Assembly: GCF_004025535.1 (NCBI RefSeq)
Contig: NZ_QJRG01000044.1
Coordinates: 124,001-188,000 of the forward strand
Reading direction: 5' to 3'
DNA from: Pseudomonas alkylphenolica
GTDB lineage: Bacteria > Pseudomonadota > Gammaproteobacteria > Pseudomonadales > Pseudomonadaceae
Length of the DNA: 64,000 nucleotides
Shown: piece by piece, positions 27,146 through 40,505 of the stretch
Position numbering within the stretch: position 1 is the stretch's first letter
How the letters are laid out: each line of letters begins with the position of its first letter
The notes under the pieces: model-generated
Told to the model about the DNA's origin: nothing
What the model saw: the letters and a program-made list of their open reading frames with translations, nothing else
Databases searched by the model: none
Made by a program: the position numbers and the translations under genes

Positions 27146-27577
27146 ATGAACTCCAGTCGCCCCTATTTGGTACGTGCACTCTATGAGTGGATCGTGGATA
27201 ACGACTGCACCCCCCACATGCTGGTGAATGCCGAGTACCCCAAGGTACAGGTGCCCCAGGGCTTTGCCAGCGACGGCCAGATCGTCCTGAACATCTCGCC
27301 CAATGCCGTACGTCATCTGCACATGGATAACGACGCAGTGAGCTTTGAGGGGCGCTTTGGCGGTGTTGCCCATACCTTGTTCGTGCCTGCCGGTGCGATT
27401 CTCGGTATCTATGCCCGTGAGAACGGTCAGGGCATGGTCTTTGAGCTCGAGCCGCCGGTATTCGAAGAAGATGAAGAATACGAAGATGAAGGTGTCGAGC
27501 CGGATGACGACGGTCCGCCGGCGGGTGGTCAGCCACCACGGCCAAGCGGGCGCCCGAGCCTGAAGGTTGTGAAGTAA
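27146..27577 (+). CDS. sspB: ClpXP protease specificity-enhancing factor SspB
   Basis: A 143-residue adaptor. The folded N-terminal domain (RPYLVRALYEWIVDNDCTPHM, LNISPNAV, ARFGG-like EGRFGG) binds ssrA tags, an acidic disordered linker follows (EEDEEYEDEGVEPDDDG), and the C-terminal tail RPSLKVVK docks on ClpX. It delivers tagged proteins from stalled ribosomes to ClpXP. It forms the sspA-sspB operon and ends at a terminator two bases after the stop. Confidence 0.95.
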   Translation: MNSSRPYLVRALYEWIVDNDCTPHMLVNAEYPKVQVPQGFASDGQIVLNISPNAVRHLHMDNDAVSFEGRFGGVAHTLFVPAGAILGIYARENGQGMVFELEPPVFEEDEEYEDEGVEPDDDGPPAGGQPPRPSGRPSLKVVK

Positions 27578-27578
27578 T

Positions 27579-27609
27579 AAAAAAGGCGATCCGGTTGGAT
27601 CGCCTTTTT
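27579..27609. terminator. Rho-independent terminator after sspB
   Basis: A-run, GGCGATCC-GGTT-GGATCGCC, T-run. Because both flanks are homopolymeric it also works for the convergent minus-strand lipoprotein gene ending at 27625. Confidence 0.93.
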
Positions 27610-27624
27610 CTTTGCGCGAAAGAA

Positions 27625-27843
27625 TTACAGGTCGCTGATGGTGCGGACCTGATCCTTGTTGACGCGGGTCACTTTGCCGTCCAGTTGCTCGAACTCGTAG
27701 AAGCCGGTGCTGCGTTCGAAGTGCGGGGCATCGACGGCCTGGAATTCGCGGCCGTCGTTGAGGGTGATCAGGCTTGGGGTGGAGCAGCCGGCCAGGGTGG
27801 CGAAAGCGCCGATCAGCAAGGTGGACAGCAGGCCGTTTTTCAT
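27625..27843 (-). CDS. YgdI/YgdR-family small lipoprotein
   Basis: A 72-residue lipoprotein with lipobox LAGC (cysteine 20) followed by a short beta-rich domain (ITLNDGREFQAVDAPHF, TGFYEFEQLDGKVTRVNKDQV), the DUF903/YgdI-YgdR fold. Function unknown. It is preceded on the same strand by dolP, 35 bases away. Confidence 0.85.
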   Translation of the reverse strand: MKNGLLSTLLIGAFATLAGCSTPSLITLNDGREFQAVDAPHFERSTGFYEFEQLDGKVTRVNKDQVRTISDL

Positions 27844-27878
27844 GGGGACTTCCTAGGCTAAATGTAGTGAAGGGGTGT

Positions 27879-29170
<1,292 letters not shown>

Positions 29171-29181
29171 TCAGGGCGGGC

Positions 29182-29553
29182 TCAGCATTCGAAGGCGTTT
29201 TTCAGCCATTGAAGCGCTTGGCCCTGGTGGCCTCTGCCTTGCACGGCGATCACATCGAAACGGCAGGGGTAATTGGCCCAGCGTGTTTCCTTGTGCAGAA
29301 AAGACTCGGCGGCTAGCACCAGTTTGTCCTGCTTGCGCCCGTCGATACTGCCGAGCGCACCGCCAAAGTCCGCATGCAACCGATAGCGAACTTCGACGAA
29401 TACTACTGTATCGCTGTCGAGCATGACCAGATCAAGCTCGCCACCTTTGCATCGCCAGTTCTGCGCCAGCAGTTGCAGGCCATGCCCCTGAAGGTGCTCA
29501 AGGGCGTGCCGTTCGGCGGCCTGGCCGGCCTGCTGTCGCGAACCTTGTGGCAT
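29182..29553 (-). CDS. yraN: YraN family protein (UPF0102, predicted endonuclease fold)
   Basis: A 123-residue protein with the restriction-endonuclease-like core of the UPF0102 family: AAERHALEHLQGHG, then ELDLVMLDSDTVVFVEVRYR, matching the E-x(n)-D-x(n)-ExK/R arrangement. Family function is not established. Its start codon overlaps the lpoA stop (TGATG), so the two are translationally coupled. A 134-base gap with no gene separates it from diaA. Confidence 0.9.
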   Translation of the reverse strand: MPQGSRQQAGQAAERHALEHLQGHGLQLLAQNWRCKGGELDLVMLDSDTVVFVEVRYRLHADFGGALGSIDGRKQDKLVLAAESFLHKETRWANYPCRFDVIAVQGRGHQGQALQWLKNAFEC

Positions 29554-31373
29554 CAGCGCGGGGTGTCAGGCAGGCGCTTGATCTGGCCGCCGGAGAACTC
29601 TGCCCAGGGCAGTTGACGCTCGATGCGCTGCTTCGGGTTCATGCTCAGGCTGCCGGAGAAGCCTTCGATGCGGTTGTCTGGCAAGGCCTTGAGCTGCGTC
29701 AGGCGTGGCGCCAGGCTGTAGGCGTCGATACCCATGGCATACAGGCGACCGAGGCTGCCGGCGGCTTGTGGCCACTGGCTGACGACTTGCTGGCGCAGGC
29801 TGTTGTTGGTGTCGAGCAGCCATGGGGTTTCACAGAAGCGAATGCCGTTCATGTCGTTGTACTGGTTTACGTCACCGCTGGCGCTGTACAGGTGTGAGGT
29901 GGCGTAGACCGGAACATCGCCCGCGTACTGGAAGTTCAGGGTCGGCTTGATCTGCTGGCCTTGCTGCGGGGTGGCAGCGAGGAAGATGAAATCGATGTCC
30001 TGGCGGCGCGATGGCTGTGCCGAAACGCTGCCACCTACAGTGTCTTGCAGGCTCTTGGCGCGGCCTTCGCTTTGGCGCAGCTGGAACAGATCGGCGATTT
30101 GCTGGGCCAGGGCAACAGGTTGGTCGATGTGTTCGGCGGCGAGCAGGGTGCCGCCCTTGGCTTCCCAGTCCTGGCGGAAGGCCTTGAGCACGCGGTCGCC
30201 CCAGTCGCCACGTGGCACCAGGGCAACGGCGCGCACCATGCCGTCGGCGTGGGCGCGGCGCGACACTTCACGGGCTTCGTCTTCGGCAGCAAGGCCGAAC
30301 TGGAACAGTTGTGCCGGGCCGTTCTGACCGACGTCGCTGTAGTTCAACGCCAAGGTGGTGATAGGCAGTTGCGGGCGCGAGGCGAGCTGTTTGACCAGGG
30401 GTTTTTCCAGTGGCCCTACGACCAGCTGGACGCCGGCTGCCTGGGCCTGGCGATAGAAGTCATCCAGGGAGGTCATGCGCGAGCTGTCGAAAACTTCGAC
30501 GGCAGGTGGCTTCTGTCCGGCTTGTTGCGCCTGGAAGTGTGCGGCCATGAAGCCATCACGCAGGGCGCGGGCAACACCGGCCAGCTGGCCTTCCTGAGGC
30601 AGCAGCAAGGCAATCTTGGTCAGCGGCTGGCTGGCCAGTTCCTTGAGTTTCACCAGTGGCAGCGGCAGTTGCAGAGCGGCCGGGTGCTTGGGGTGCTGGC
30701 TTTTCCAGGTGTCGATGGCGGCCTGTTGTTGCTCCAGGGTGCCGGCGCTTTTCACCGCCAGGGCCAGGCTGGCCCAGCCGGCAAAGGTGTCGTCGCCGGC
30801 GCTGGCTGCTTGCAGTTGGTCGGCGGGCAGGGCGGCAACCAGGTTCCAGATGGCATCCTGGTTGGCGCTGGCGGCATTGCCGGTGAGCAGCGGAGCGAGG
30901 TCTACGCGGGTTTTCGCCGCGGCCAGGGTCTGGCCATCGGCTTCCAGGGCGCTGGCCTGCACGCTGCGGGTGCGGCGCTGTTGCTCATCCGGCAATTCGT
31001 TCAGGCGTGCCAGGCTTGGGTGGTTCAGGGTGCTCAGGGCGGCCTTGGGTTGGTTGCGGCTCATGGCCAGCTCGGCACTCAGGGTGCTGGCGAAGATCTG
31101 CTGGGCAGGTTTGAGCTGCTCCATCGGCACCTGTTCGAGGATGCGTGCGGCGCGCACGTTGTCTTTTTGCTGATGCGCCAGGTCGGCGGCGCTCAGGCGC
31201 AGCAGGGCGGCTTGTTCCGGTGTCTTGCTGGTGTTGGCTTGTTCAAGCAGTTGCTCGATGCTGGCGTCCGGAGTGCGCGGCAGCTCGCCGAGGCTCGACG
31301 AGGGCGAGCTGGCGCAGGCTGCCAGCAGGGCGGCGAAGCAAAGGGCTGTGAACAGCCGCAGGCAAGCGATCAT
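29553..31373 (-). CDS. lpoA: Penicillin-binding protein activator LpoA
   Basis: A 606-residue outer-membrane lipoprotein with lipobox cysteine at residue 20 (LLAAC). The N-terminal half is TPR-like helical repeats, and the C-terminal half is a periplasmic-binding-protein-like fold ([52 protein letters not shown]). LpoA reaches through the peptidoglycan to stimulate PBP1a. The divergent neighbour is rsmI, as in E. coli. Confidence 0.92.
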   Translation of the reverse strand: MIACLRLFTALCFAALLAACASSPSSSLGELPRTPDASIEQLLEQANTSKTPEQAALLRLSAADLAHQQKDNVRAARILEQVPMEQLKPAQQIFASTLSAELAMSRNQPKAALSTLNHPSLARLNELPDEQQRRTRSVQASALEADGQTLAAAKTRVDLAPLLTGNAASANQDAIWNLVAALPADQLQAASAGDDTFAGWASLALAVKSAGTLEQQQAAIDTWKSQHPKHPAALQLPLPLVKLKELASQPLTKIALLLPQEGQLAGVARALRDGFMAAHFQAQQAGQKPPAVEVFDSSRMTSLDDFYRQAQAAGVQLVVGPLEKPLVKQLASRPQLPITTLALNYSDVGQNGPAQLFQFGLAAEDEAREVSRRAHADGMVRAVALVPRGDWGDRVLKAFRQDWEAKGGTLLAAEHIDQPVALAQQIADLFQLRQSEGRAKSLQDTVGGSVSAQPSRRQDIDFIFLAATPQQGQQIKPTLNFQYAGDVPVYATSHLYSASGDVNQYNDMNGIRFCETPWLLDTNNSLRQQVVSQWPQAAGSLGRLYAMGIDAYSLAPRLTQLKALPDNRIEGFSGSLSMNPKQRIERQLPWAEFSGGQIKRLPDTPR

Positions 31374-31559
31374 GTAAAGGTCCTGTTACTCGATCAAATT
31401 AACTGGCAATTGTACCCAAGCACTGGCCGGGGCGCGATGTTGCTGGCGTTAATCCTTCAATATAGGTGCTGGGGCGCGCCCTGCAGGCTGTGCGCGTTAC
31501 GCATTGTTGCCGTCAGTCGGGCTACAATGGCGCTTTGTTCACTTTCAAAGGTGTGTGCT

Positions 31560-32438
31560 GTGACAGATGTTCCAGGGGCTTCCCATTCCACGATCGGCAC
31601 GCTCTACGTGGTGGCCACGCCCATTGGCAACCTCGACGACATGAGTGCACGGGCCCTTAAGGTGCTTGGCGACGTGGCGTTGATCGCCGCTGAAGACACG
31701 CGCCATTCCATTCGTTTGTTGCAGCATTTTGGAATCAACACACCGTTGGCGGCCTGCCACGAACACAACGAGCGCGATGAAGGCAGCCGCTTTTTGACGC
31801 GCCTGCTGGCGGGTGACAATGTGGCGCTGATTTCCGATGCCGGTACGCCGCTGATTTCCGATCCTGGCTACCACCTGGTGCGCCAGGCACGTGCGGCCGG
31901 TGTCAAAGTGGTGCCGGTGCCGGGTGCGTGTGCGCTGATTGCCGCACTGTCGGCGGCGGGCCTGCCGTCGGACCGCTTTATTTTCGAGGGATTTCTGCCG
32001 GCCAAGGCAGTTGGGCGGCGTGCGCGCCTGAGTCAGGTCAAGGAAGAGCCACGGACCTTGATCTTCTACGAAGCGCCGCACCGTATCCTTGAATGCCTGC
32101 AGGACATGGAAGCGGTGTTTGGCGCGGAGCGTCCTGCCTTGCTGGCGCGCGAACTGACCAAAACCTTCGAAACCCTCAAGGGCCTGCCGCTCGGTGAGCT
32201 GCGCGCGTTTGTCGAGGCAGACAGCAATCAGCAGCGCGGCGAGTGTGTTGTGCTGGTGGCAGGCTGGACCGCACCTGAGGATGATCAGGCCGTCAGCAGT
32301 GAGGCAATGCGGGTGCTCGACCTGCTGCTGGCGGAGATGCCGCTCAAGCGGGCCGCGGCCCTGGCCGCAGAAATTACCGGTGTGCGCAAGAATGTGCTGT
32401 ACCAGGCAGCGCTGGAAAAACAGAAAGACAACGGCTAA
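31560..32438 (+). CDS. rsmI: 16S rRNA (cytidine(1402)-2'-O)-methyltransferase RsmI
   Basis: A 292-residue tetrapyrrole-methylase-fold enzyme: [54 protein letters not shown], and [12 protein letters not shown]. It methylates the ribose of C1402 in the ribosomal P-site, together with RsmH encoded 1.2 kb downstream. I chose GTG at 31560, with AAAGG eight or so bases upstream, giving a length close to E. coli RsmI; an ATG at 31527 would add eleven residues. The open frame extends far upstream only because it lies opposite lpoA. Confidence 0.93.
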   Translation: MTDVPGASHSTIGTLYVVATPIGNLDDMSARALKVLGDVALIAAEDTRHSIRLLQHFGINTPLAACHEHNERDEGSRFLTRLLAGDNVALISDAGTPLISDPGYHLVRQARAAGVKVVPVPGACALIAALSAAGLPSDRFIFEGFLPAKAVGRRARLSQVKEEPRTLIFYEAPHRILECLQDMEAVFGAERPALLARELTKTFETLKGLPLGELRAFVEADSNQQRGECVVLVAGWTAPEDDQAVSSEAMRVLDLLLAEMPLKRAAALAAEITGVRKNVLYQAALEKQKDNG

Positions 32439-32464
32439 CGCGTTGCTACAATCTGTTTTATTGC

Positions 32465-32493
32465 TTGTTCTTGGGCGTCTCTGCCGTTAACCT
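32465..32493 (+). promoter_or_regulatory. Probable rnpB promoter
   Basis: TTGTTC, 17 bases, TAACCT. The -10 box ends seven bases before the predicted 5' end of the RNase P RNA, which is the expected spacing. Confidence 0.55.
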
Positions 32494-32500
32494 TTGCGGC

Positions 32501-32860
32501 GGAGAGTCGATCGGACAGTCGCTGCCTTCTTTTGTTCCGCAAAAGAGGGGGGAGGAAAGTCCGGGCTCCATAGGGCAGAGTGCCAGGTAACACCTGGGGG
32601 GCGTGAGCCTACGGAAAGTGCCACAGAAAATAACCGCCTAAGCACTTCGGTGCCGGTAAGGGTGAAAAGGTGCGGTAAGAGCGCACCGCACGACTGGCAA
32701 CAGTTCGTGGCTAGGTAAACCCCACTCGGAGCAAGACCAAATAGGGTTCCATATGGCGCGGCCCGCGTTGGAACCGGGTAGGTTGCTAAAGGCGTCCAGT
32801 GATGGCCGTCGTAGAGGAATGACTGTCCTCGACAGAACCCGGCTTACAGATCGACTCTCC
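32501..32860 (+). ncRNA. rnpB: RNase P RNA component (type A)
   Basis: The catalytic RNA of RNase P, which removes 5' leaders from pre-tRNAs. The ends GGAGAGTCGATC and GATCGACTCTCC pair to form helix P1. Universally conserved blocks are present: GAGGAAAGTCCGGGCTCC (CR I), AAGGGTGAAAAGG-type P10-11 sequence, AGACCAAATAGG and the 3' GAACCCGGCTTA that includes the GGU-pairing and P4 strand. The length, about 360 nt, is usual for gammaproteobacteria. It sits between rsmI and the dcw cluster. Confidence 0.95.
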
Positions 32861-33066
32861 ACCTCTTCCTCCCCTGCTTGATTCGATAGCAGATGTGTCC
32901 CGGTAATACCAAAAAAATCTTACTCTTAATAAATTACTTTAACTTCGGACTCTATTTGTCTGAATGAGTTTGGTTTTTTCCGTCAAAAGCCTCTTCGAAT
33001 TCTCCGAATATCTTCCCTCCATACGCTAAATCTCCGATCTGTAAGGGATTTCCTTATAAGCGCGCC
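32861..33066. other. AT-rich spacer between rnpB and the mraZ promoter
   Basis: About 200 bases with no open frame, no RNA signature and no strong hairpin. It is far more AT-rich than either side and contains A- and T-runs (near 32910 and 32975), so it may hold the end of the rnpB transcript and upstream promoter elements for mraZ. Confidence 0.5.
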
Positions 33067-33096
33067 TTGACGGTGTGGTGGGCGGATTCCTATAGT
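33067..33096 (+). promoter_or_regulatory. Promoter of the dcw cluster (mraZ promoter)
   Basis: TTGACG, 18 bases, TATAGT: close to sigma-70 consensus. The start of transcription should fall at about 33102-33104, inside the MraZ repeats. Confidence 0.65.
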
Positions 33097-33103
33097 GTGC
33101 GCC

Positions 33104-33128
33104 AGTGGCAGAAAGTGGCATGAAGTGG
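33104..33128 (+). promoter_or_regulatory. MraZ operator: three AGTGG direct repeats
   Basis: AGTGG occurs at 33104, 33114 and 33124, exactly one helical turn apart, immediately downstream of the -10 box. MraZ is known in other bacteria to repress its own operon by binding short GTGG-type repeats in this position. A fourth AGTGG at 33155 lies in the ribosome-binding region of mraZ. Confidence 0.75.
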
Positions 33129-33171
33129 GTTTTCTGATCACAAAAAAGCTAACAAGTGGGGAATCGCAGCC

Positions 33172-33627
33172 GTGTTCCGCGGAGCAAACGCCATCAACCT
33201 CGACGCAAAGGGCCGTCTCGCAATGCCGAGCCGGTACCGTGACGAGCTCGAATCGCGTAGTTCCGGGCAGTTGATCGTGACCATCGACGCTGTCGACCCT
33301 TGCTTGTGTGTGTACCCGCTCGACGAGTGGGAACTGATTGAAGCCAAGTTACGCGCGTTGCCGTCATTGCGTGAGGAGAACCGTCGCCTTCAGCGTTTGC
33401 TGATCGGCAATGCGGTGGATCTGGAGCTTGATGGCAGTGGACGTTTCCTGGTGCCTCCGCGTTTGCGCGAATACGCCAAGCTCGACAAGAAGGCGATGCT
33501 GGTGGGGCAACTGAACAAATTTCAGCTGTGGGACGAGGATGCCTGGAACGCAGTTTCGGCAGCCGACCTTGCAGCTATTCAACAACCGGGCGCCATGCCT
33601 GATGAACTGCGTGATTTGATCCTGTGA
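33172..33627 (+). CDS. mraZ: Transcriptional regulator MraZ
   Basis: A 151-residue protein with two AbrB/MazE-like swapped-hairpin halves ([23 protein letters not shown] and [22 protein letters not shown]). It forms a ring-shaped DNA-binding oligomer that represses the first promoter of the division and cell-wall cluster. The start is GTG at 33172 behind AAGTGGGGA. Its stop codon overlaps the rsmH start. The operator repeats lie 44-68 bases upstream. Confidence 0.95.
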   Translation: MFRGANAINLDAKGRLAMPSRYRDELESRSSGQLIVTIDAVDPCLCVYPLDEWELIEAKLRALPSLREENRRLQRLLIGNAVDLELDGSGRFLVPPRLREYAKLDKKAMLVGQLNKFQLWDEDAWNAVSAADLAAIQQPGAMPDELRDLIL

Positions 33628-34567
33628 CTATAGATAGCGGCTTTAACCACATCACCGTACTGCTTGACGAAGCCGTCGAGGCTCTCGCCGTACGCGCCGA
33701 TGGTCGCTATCTGGATGGCACCTTCGGACGCGGCGGGCACAGCCGCTTGATCCTCAGCAAGCTCGGGCCGCAAGGGCGGCTGCTGGGCTTTGACAAAGAT
33801 CCTCAAGCGATTGCTACCGGGCAAGCGCTGGCGGCCGAAGACGGCCGCTTTGTCATTGTGCAGCGCAGTTTTGCCGAACTGGGTGCCGAAGCGCTTGAAC
33901 GCGGCATCAATGGCAAAGTCAACGGCATCCTCCTCGATCTGGGCGTTTCTTCGCCACAGCTGGACGATCCTGAGCGCGGCTTCAGCTTCATGAACGATGG
34001 TCCGCTGGACATGCGCATGGACCCGAGCCGTGGCGTCAGCGCTGCGCAGTTTATTGCCACGGCGTCTGCCGAAGAAATCGCACGCGTATTCAAGGAGTAT
34101 GGTGAAGAGCGTTTTGCCAAGCGCATGGCCAACGCTGTGGTTGCGCGCCGCGAAACCCAGCCGTTCGAACGCACCGCCGATCTGGCCGAAGTACTCAAGG
34201 TTGCCAATCCGGCCTGGGAAAAGGGCAAGAACCCCGCGACTCGCGCGTTCCAGGGCCTGCGTATTCACGTTAACAACGAACTGGGCGATCTGGAGGTCGG
34301 CCTCGAGGCGGCCCTTGACGCACTGGAGGTCGGTGGGCGTCTGGTGGTGATCAGCTTCCACTCCCTGGAAGACCGCATCGTCAAGCTGTTCATGCGCAAG
34401 CTGGTCAAGGGCGAGGGCGACAACCTGCCGCGCAACCTGCCGGTGCAGCACAAGCATTTCGAGCCGAAGATCAAGCTGATCGGCAAGGCGCAATTCGCCT
34501 CCGAAGCCGAACTCAAGGCCAACCCACGTTCACGCAGCGCGGTTATGCGCGTTGCCGAGAAGCTGCG

Positions 34568-34571
<4 letters not shown>
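33624..34571 (+). CDS. rsmH: 16S rRNA (cytosine(1402)-N4)-methyltransferase RsmH
   Basis: A 315-residue SAM-dependent methyltransferase (formerly MraW). Signatures are [24 protein letters not shown] (SAM loop), [20 protein letters not shown], and [19 protein letters not shown] [11 protein letters not shown]. It modifies the base of the same nucleotide whose ribose RsmI methylates. It starts at GTG 33624, overlapping mraZ by four bases, and overlaps ftsL at its end. Confidence 0.96.
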
Positions 34572-36593
<2,022 letters not shown>

Positions 36594-36594
<1 letters not shown>

Positions 36595-38057
36595 TGACGA
36601 TGCCACTGAGCAAACTGTTCGCCCAGGCCAGCCGTGATCCGTTGATTCGCGAGCTGACGCTCGACAGCCGTAACATCCGTCCCGGTGACCTGTTCCTGGC
36701 GGTGCCCGGGGCGAAGGTCGACGGCCGTGATCATATTGCCGATGCGCTCAGGCGTGGCGCTGCTGCCGTGGCCTATGAGGCTGCAGGCGCCACCGTGCTG
36801 CCAATTACCGAAGTACCGCTGATTCCGGTGCGGGGGCTGATCGCCCAGCTGTCGGATATTGCCGGGCGCTTCTATGGTGAGCCGAGCCGTCAGTTGGACC
36901 TCGTGGGTGTCACCGGTACCAACGGCAAGACCAGTGTGACGCAGCTGGTGGCTCAGGCCCTGGACAAGCTCGGTCAGCGCTGTGGCCTGATCGGCACCCT
37001 GGGTACCGGGTTCTATGGGGAGCTGCAAAGCGGTCGCCTGACCACGCCGGACCCGATCGCGGTGCAGGCCACCCTCAATGACCTGAAGAAAGGCGGCGCC
37101 AAGGCCGTGGCGATGGAGGTTTCCTCCCATGCCCTGGATCAGGGGCGGGTTGCCGCCCTGGAATTCGATATCGCGGTGATGACCAACCTGTCCCGTGATC
37201 ACCTCGATTACCACGGCAGCATGCAGGCCTACGAAGACGCCAAGGCGCGCTTGTTCGCCTGGCCGAACCTGCGTTGCCGGGTGGTCAATCTGGATGACGA
37301 CTTCGGCCGTCGGTTGGCCGCCGAGCATGCCGAGTCGCGCCTGATCAGCTACAGCCTCAAGGACAGTTCTGCGTCGCTGTATTGCCGCGAAGCACACTTC
37401 GACGATGACGGCGTGCGCGCCGTGATCGTTACCGCCCAGGGCGAGCGCACGCTGCGCAGTCGCCTGCTGGGCCGCTTCAACCTGAGCAACATGCTGGCGG
37501 CAGTCGGTACCTTGCTGGCGCTCGACTACGCGCTGGATGAAATTCTGCAGGTTACCCCCAAGCTGGAAGGGCCGATCGGCCGTATGCAGCGTCTGGGTGG
37601 CGGCAGCAAACCGTTGGTGGTGGTCGATTACGCCCATACCCCTGATGCGCTGGAGCAGGTGCTGCAAGCCCTGCGTCCGCACGCCAAGGGGCAACTGGTG
37701 TGCCTGTTCGGTTGCGGCGGCGATCGTGATCGCGGCAAGCGCCCGTTGATGGCCGAAGTGGCCGAGCGCCTGGCTGACCGGGTCGTGGTGACTGACGACA
37801 ACCCACGCAGCGAAGACCCGCAGCAGATTTTTGCAGACATTCGCCCGGGTTTCGCCCGGGCCGATGCGGTTGAGTTCGTGGCCGGTCGTGGTCCTGCGAT
37901 TGCCCAGCTGATTGCCAGCGCTGGCGGTGACGATGTCATCGTCCTGGCCGGCAAGGGCCACGAGGACTACCAGGAAATCAACGGCCAGCGTCACGATTTT
38001 TCCGATTTGGTCGAGGCTGAAAAAGCCCTCGCAGTCTGGGAGGCTCCCCATGCTTAA
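36594..38057 (+). CDS. murE: UDP-MurNAc-L-Ala-D-Glu:meso-diaminopimelate ligase
   Basis: A 487-residue Mur ligase. ATP-binding loop GVTGTNGKTS (about 104-113), the segment VAMEVSSHALDQGR, and the diaminopimelate-recognition motif DNPR in VTDDNPRSEDP, which marks meso-DAP rather than lysine ligases. It adds the third residue of the peptidoglycan stem peptide. ATG at 36594 overlaps the ftsI stop codon (TTGATGA); a TTG just before is less likely. The end overlaps murF by eight bases. Confidence 0.95.
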
Positions 38058-39417
38058 GCCGATGACCCTTTCCCAGTTGGCCGCGCCACTGCAAGCGCAG
38101 CTGTCAGGTGCCGATGCGATCTTTACCGGTGTCAGCATCGACAGTCGCGCAATCGTTGCCGGGCAGCTGTTCGTGGCGCTGGCCGGGCCGCGTTTCGACG
38201 GCCATGACTACCTGAACGAGGTTCAGGCCAAGGGTGCAGTTGCCGCGTTGGTCGAGCGTGAAGTGCCGGGTACCGATCTGCCACAGCTTGTAGTTGCCGA
38301 TAGCCGTGTGGCCCTGGGGCAGCTCGGCGCCCTCAACCGTGCAGCGTTCAACAAGCCGGTTGCAGCCATCACCGGCTCCAGTGGCAAAACCACGGTCAAG
38401 GAAATGCTCGCCAGCATTTTGCGTAGGCAAGGCCCGGTCCTGGCCACCCGTGGCAACCTGAACAACGACTTGGGCGCGCCGCTGACCCTGCTTGAGATTG
38501 CTCCGGAACATACTGCGGCGGTCATCGAGCTGGGCGCTTCGCGCATTGGCGAGATTGCCTACACCGTAGGTTTGACCAAGCCTCACGTGGCGTTGATCAA
38601 TAACGCCGGTACGGCGCATGTCGGCGAATTCGGCGGGCCGGAGAAGATTGTCGAAGCCAAGGGCGAAATCCTCGAGGGGTTGAATCAGGATGGCGTCGCT
38701 GTATTGAATCTTGATGACAAGGCGTTCGGCATCTGGAAACAGCGCGCTGGCAAGCGCCAGGTGCTGACCTTCGCCCTGAACAATGCCGACGCGGACTTCC
38801 ACGCCGGCAACATTGCCCATGATGAGCGCGGTTGCCCGGCCTTCGACCTGCGCGCCCCGCAGGGTGTAGCGCGGGTTCAGCTCAACCTGCTGGGTACGCA
38901 CAACGTTGCCAACGCCCTCGCCGCGGCTGCTGCGGCTCATGCCTTTGGTCTGCCGCTGAACGGCATCGCCGAGGGCTTGAATAATGTGCAGCCGGTCAAG
39001 GGCCGCACTGTGGTGCAGATGGCCGCCAACGGTGTGCGGGTAATCGATGACACCTACAACGCAAACCCCACCTCCATGTGCGCTGCCGTTGATATACTCG
39101 CCGGCTTTTCCGGGCGCACCGTTCTGGTGCTCGGGGACATCGGCGAATTGGGCCAGTGGGCTGAGGAAGGTCATCGGCAGGTAGGCGATTACGCCAAAGA
39201 CAAGGTTTCGGCGCTGTATGCGGTGGGCCCGAACATGGCTCACGCCGTGGCAGCGTTTGGCGCCAATGCCCGTCATTTCGCTACTCAAGCTGATCTGATC
39301 GACGCGGTTCGCGGCGAGCAGGCCACCAATACCACTATTTTGATCAAGGGTTCGCGCAGCGCTGCGATGGAAAACGTCGTGGCGGCCTTGTGCGGTTCCA
39401 GCGGGGAGAAACATTAA
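38050..39417 (+). CDS. murF: UDP-MurNAc-tripeptide D-alanyl-D-alanine ligase
   Basis: A 455-residue Mur ligase with ATP loop [25 protein letters not shown], the catalytic [13 protein letters not shown] segment and [15 protein letters not shown]. It adds D-Ala-D-Ala to complete the UDP-MurNAc-pentapeptide. I set the start at ATG 38050, inside the murE end; an ATG at 38062 is possible and would shorten it by four residues. It ends overlapping the mraY start by one base. Confidence 0.95.
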   Translation: MLKPMTLSQLAAPLQAQLSGADAIFTGVSIDSRAIVAGQLFVALAGPRFDGHDYLNEVQAKGAVAALVEREVPGTDLPQLVVADSRVALGQLGALNRAAFNKPVAAITGSSGKTTVKEMLASILRRQGPVLATRGNLNNDLGAPLTLLEIAPEHTAAVIELGASRIGEIAYTVGLTKPHVALINNAGTAHVGEFGGPEKIVEAKGEILEGLNQDGVAVLNLDDKAFGIWKQRAGKRQVLTFALNNADADFHAGNIAHDERGCPAFDLRAPQGVARVQLNLLGTHNVANALAAAAAAHAFGLPLNGIAEGLNNVQPVKGRTVVQMAANGVRVIDDTYNANPTSMCAAVDILAGFSGRTVLVLGDIGELGQWAEEGHRQVGDYAKDKVSALYAVGPNMAHAVAAFGANARHFATQADLIDAVRGEQATNTTILIKGSRSAAMENVVAALCGSSGEKH

Positions 39418-40499
39418 TGCTGCTGCTGTTGGCTGAGTATCTGCAACAGTTCTACAAAGGCTTCGCGGTCTTCCAGTACCTGTCCCTGCGCGGGATTCTC
39501 GGTGTACTGACCGCGTTGTCGCTGGCCCTGTGGTTGGGGCCATGGATGATTCGTACCCTGCAGATCCGCCAGATCGGTCAAGCGGTTCGTAACGACGGCC
39601 CGCAATCGCACCTGTCCAAGTCCGGGACCCCGACCATGGGTGGTGCCCTGATTCTTTCGGCAATCGGTGTCAGCACTTTGCTCTGGGCCGACCTGGCCAA
39701 CCGTTACGTGTGGGTCGTGCTGATCGTTACCTTGCTGTTCGGTGCCATCGGCTGGGTGGACGACTACCGCAAGGTGATCGAGAAAAACTCCCGTGGCCTG
39801 CCAAGTCGCTGGAAGTATTTCTGGCAGTCGGTGTTCGGCCTGGGCGCGGCAATCTTCCTCTACATGACCGCACCGAGCAGCGTCGAAACCACCTTGCTGA
39901 TACCGATGCTCAAGGATGTCACCATCCCGCTGGGTATCGGTTTTGTCGTGCTGACGTATTTTGTGATCGTAGGCTCGAGCAACGCCGTCAACCTGACCGA
40001 CGGCCTCGATGGCCTGGCCATCATGCCTACCGTAATGGTCGGCGGTGCCCTGGGCATCTTCTGCTACCTGTCGGGCAACGTGAAGTTTGCCGAATACCTG
40101 CTGATTCCATACGTACCGGGTGCCGGTGAGCTGATCGTATTCTGCGGCGCGCTGATCGGTGCCGGCCTGGGCTTCCTGTGGTTCAACACTTATCCGGCCC
40201 AGGTCTTCATGGGTGATGTCGGTGCCCTGGCGCTGGGCGCTGCACTGGGCACCATCGCGGTCATCGTTCGCCAGGAAATCGTCCTGTTCATCATGGGCGG
40301 CGTGTTCGTCATGGAGACCTTGTCGGTGGTGATCCAGGTCGCTTCCTTCAAGTTGACCGGCAAGCGCGTGTTCCGCATGGCGCCGATTCATCACCACTTT
40401 GAACTCAAGGGTTGGCCCGAGCCGCGGGTGATTGTCCGTTTCTGGATTATCACCGTGATTCTGGTGCTGATCGGTCTTGCCACCCTGAAACTGAGGTAG
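39417..40499 (+). CDS. mraY: Phospho-MurNAc-pentapeptide transferase
   Basis: A 360-residue integral membrane enzyme with about ten helices. Conserved cytoplasmic loops are visible: [23 protein letters not shown] (Asp-Asp active site), [22 protein letters not shown] and [12 protein letters not shown]. It moves phospho-MurNAc-pentapeptide to undecaprenyl phosphate, making lipid I. The start ATG 39417 shares the last base of murF. Confidence 0.96.
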   Translation: MLLLLAEYLQQFYKGFAVFQYLSLRGILGVLTALSLALWLGPWMIRTLQIRQIGQAVRNDGPQSHLSKSGTPTMGGALILSAIGVSTLLWADLANRYVWVVLIVTLLFGAIGWVDDYRKVIEKNSRGLPSRWKYFWQSVFGLGAAIFLYMTAPSSVETTLLIPMLKDVTIPLGIGFVVLTYFVIVGSSNAVNLTDGLDGLAIMPTVMVGGALGIFCYLSGNVKFAEYLLIPYVPGAGELIVFCGALIGAGLGFLWFNTYPAQVFMGDVGALALGAALGTIAVIVRQEIVLFIMGGVFVMETLSVVIQVASFKLTGKRVFRMAPIHHHFELKGWPEPRVIVRFWIITVILVLIGLATLKLR

Positions 40500-40505
40500 A
40501 AACGC

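Noticed and set aside
29961..31559. Long plus-strand upstream part of the frame that contains rsmI
   Set aside because: It lies opposite lpoA. Only the part from the GTG at 31560 resembles RsmI and has a ribosome-binding site.
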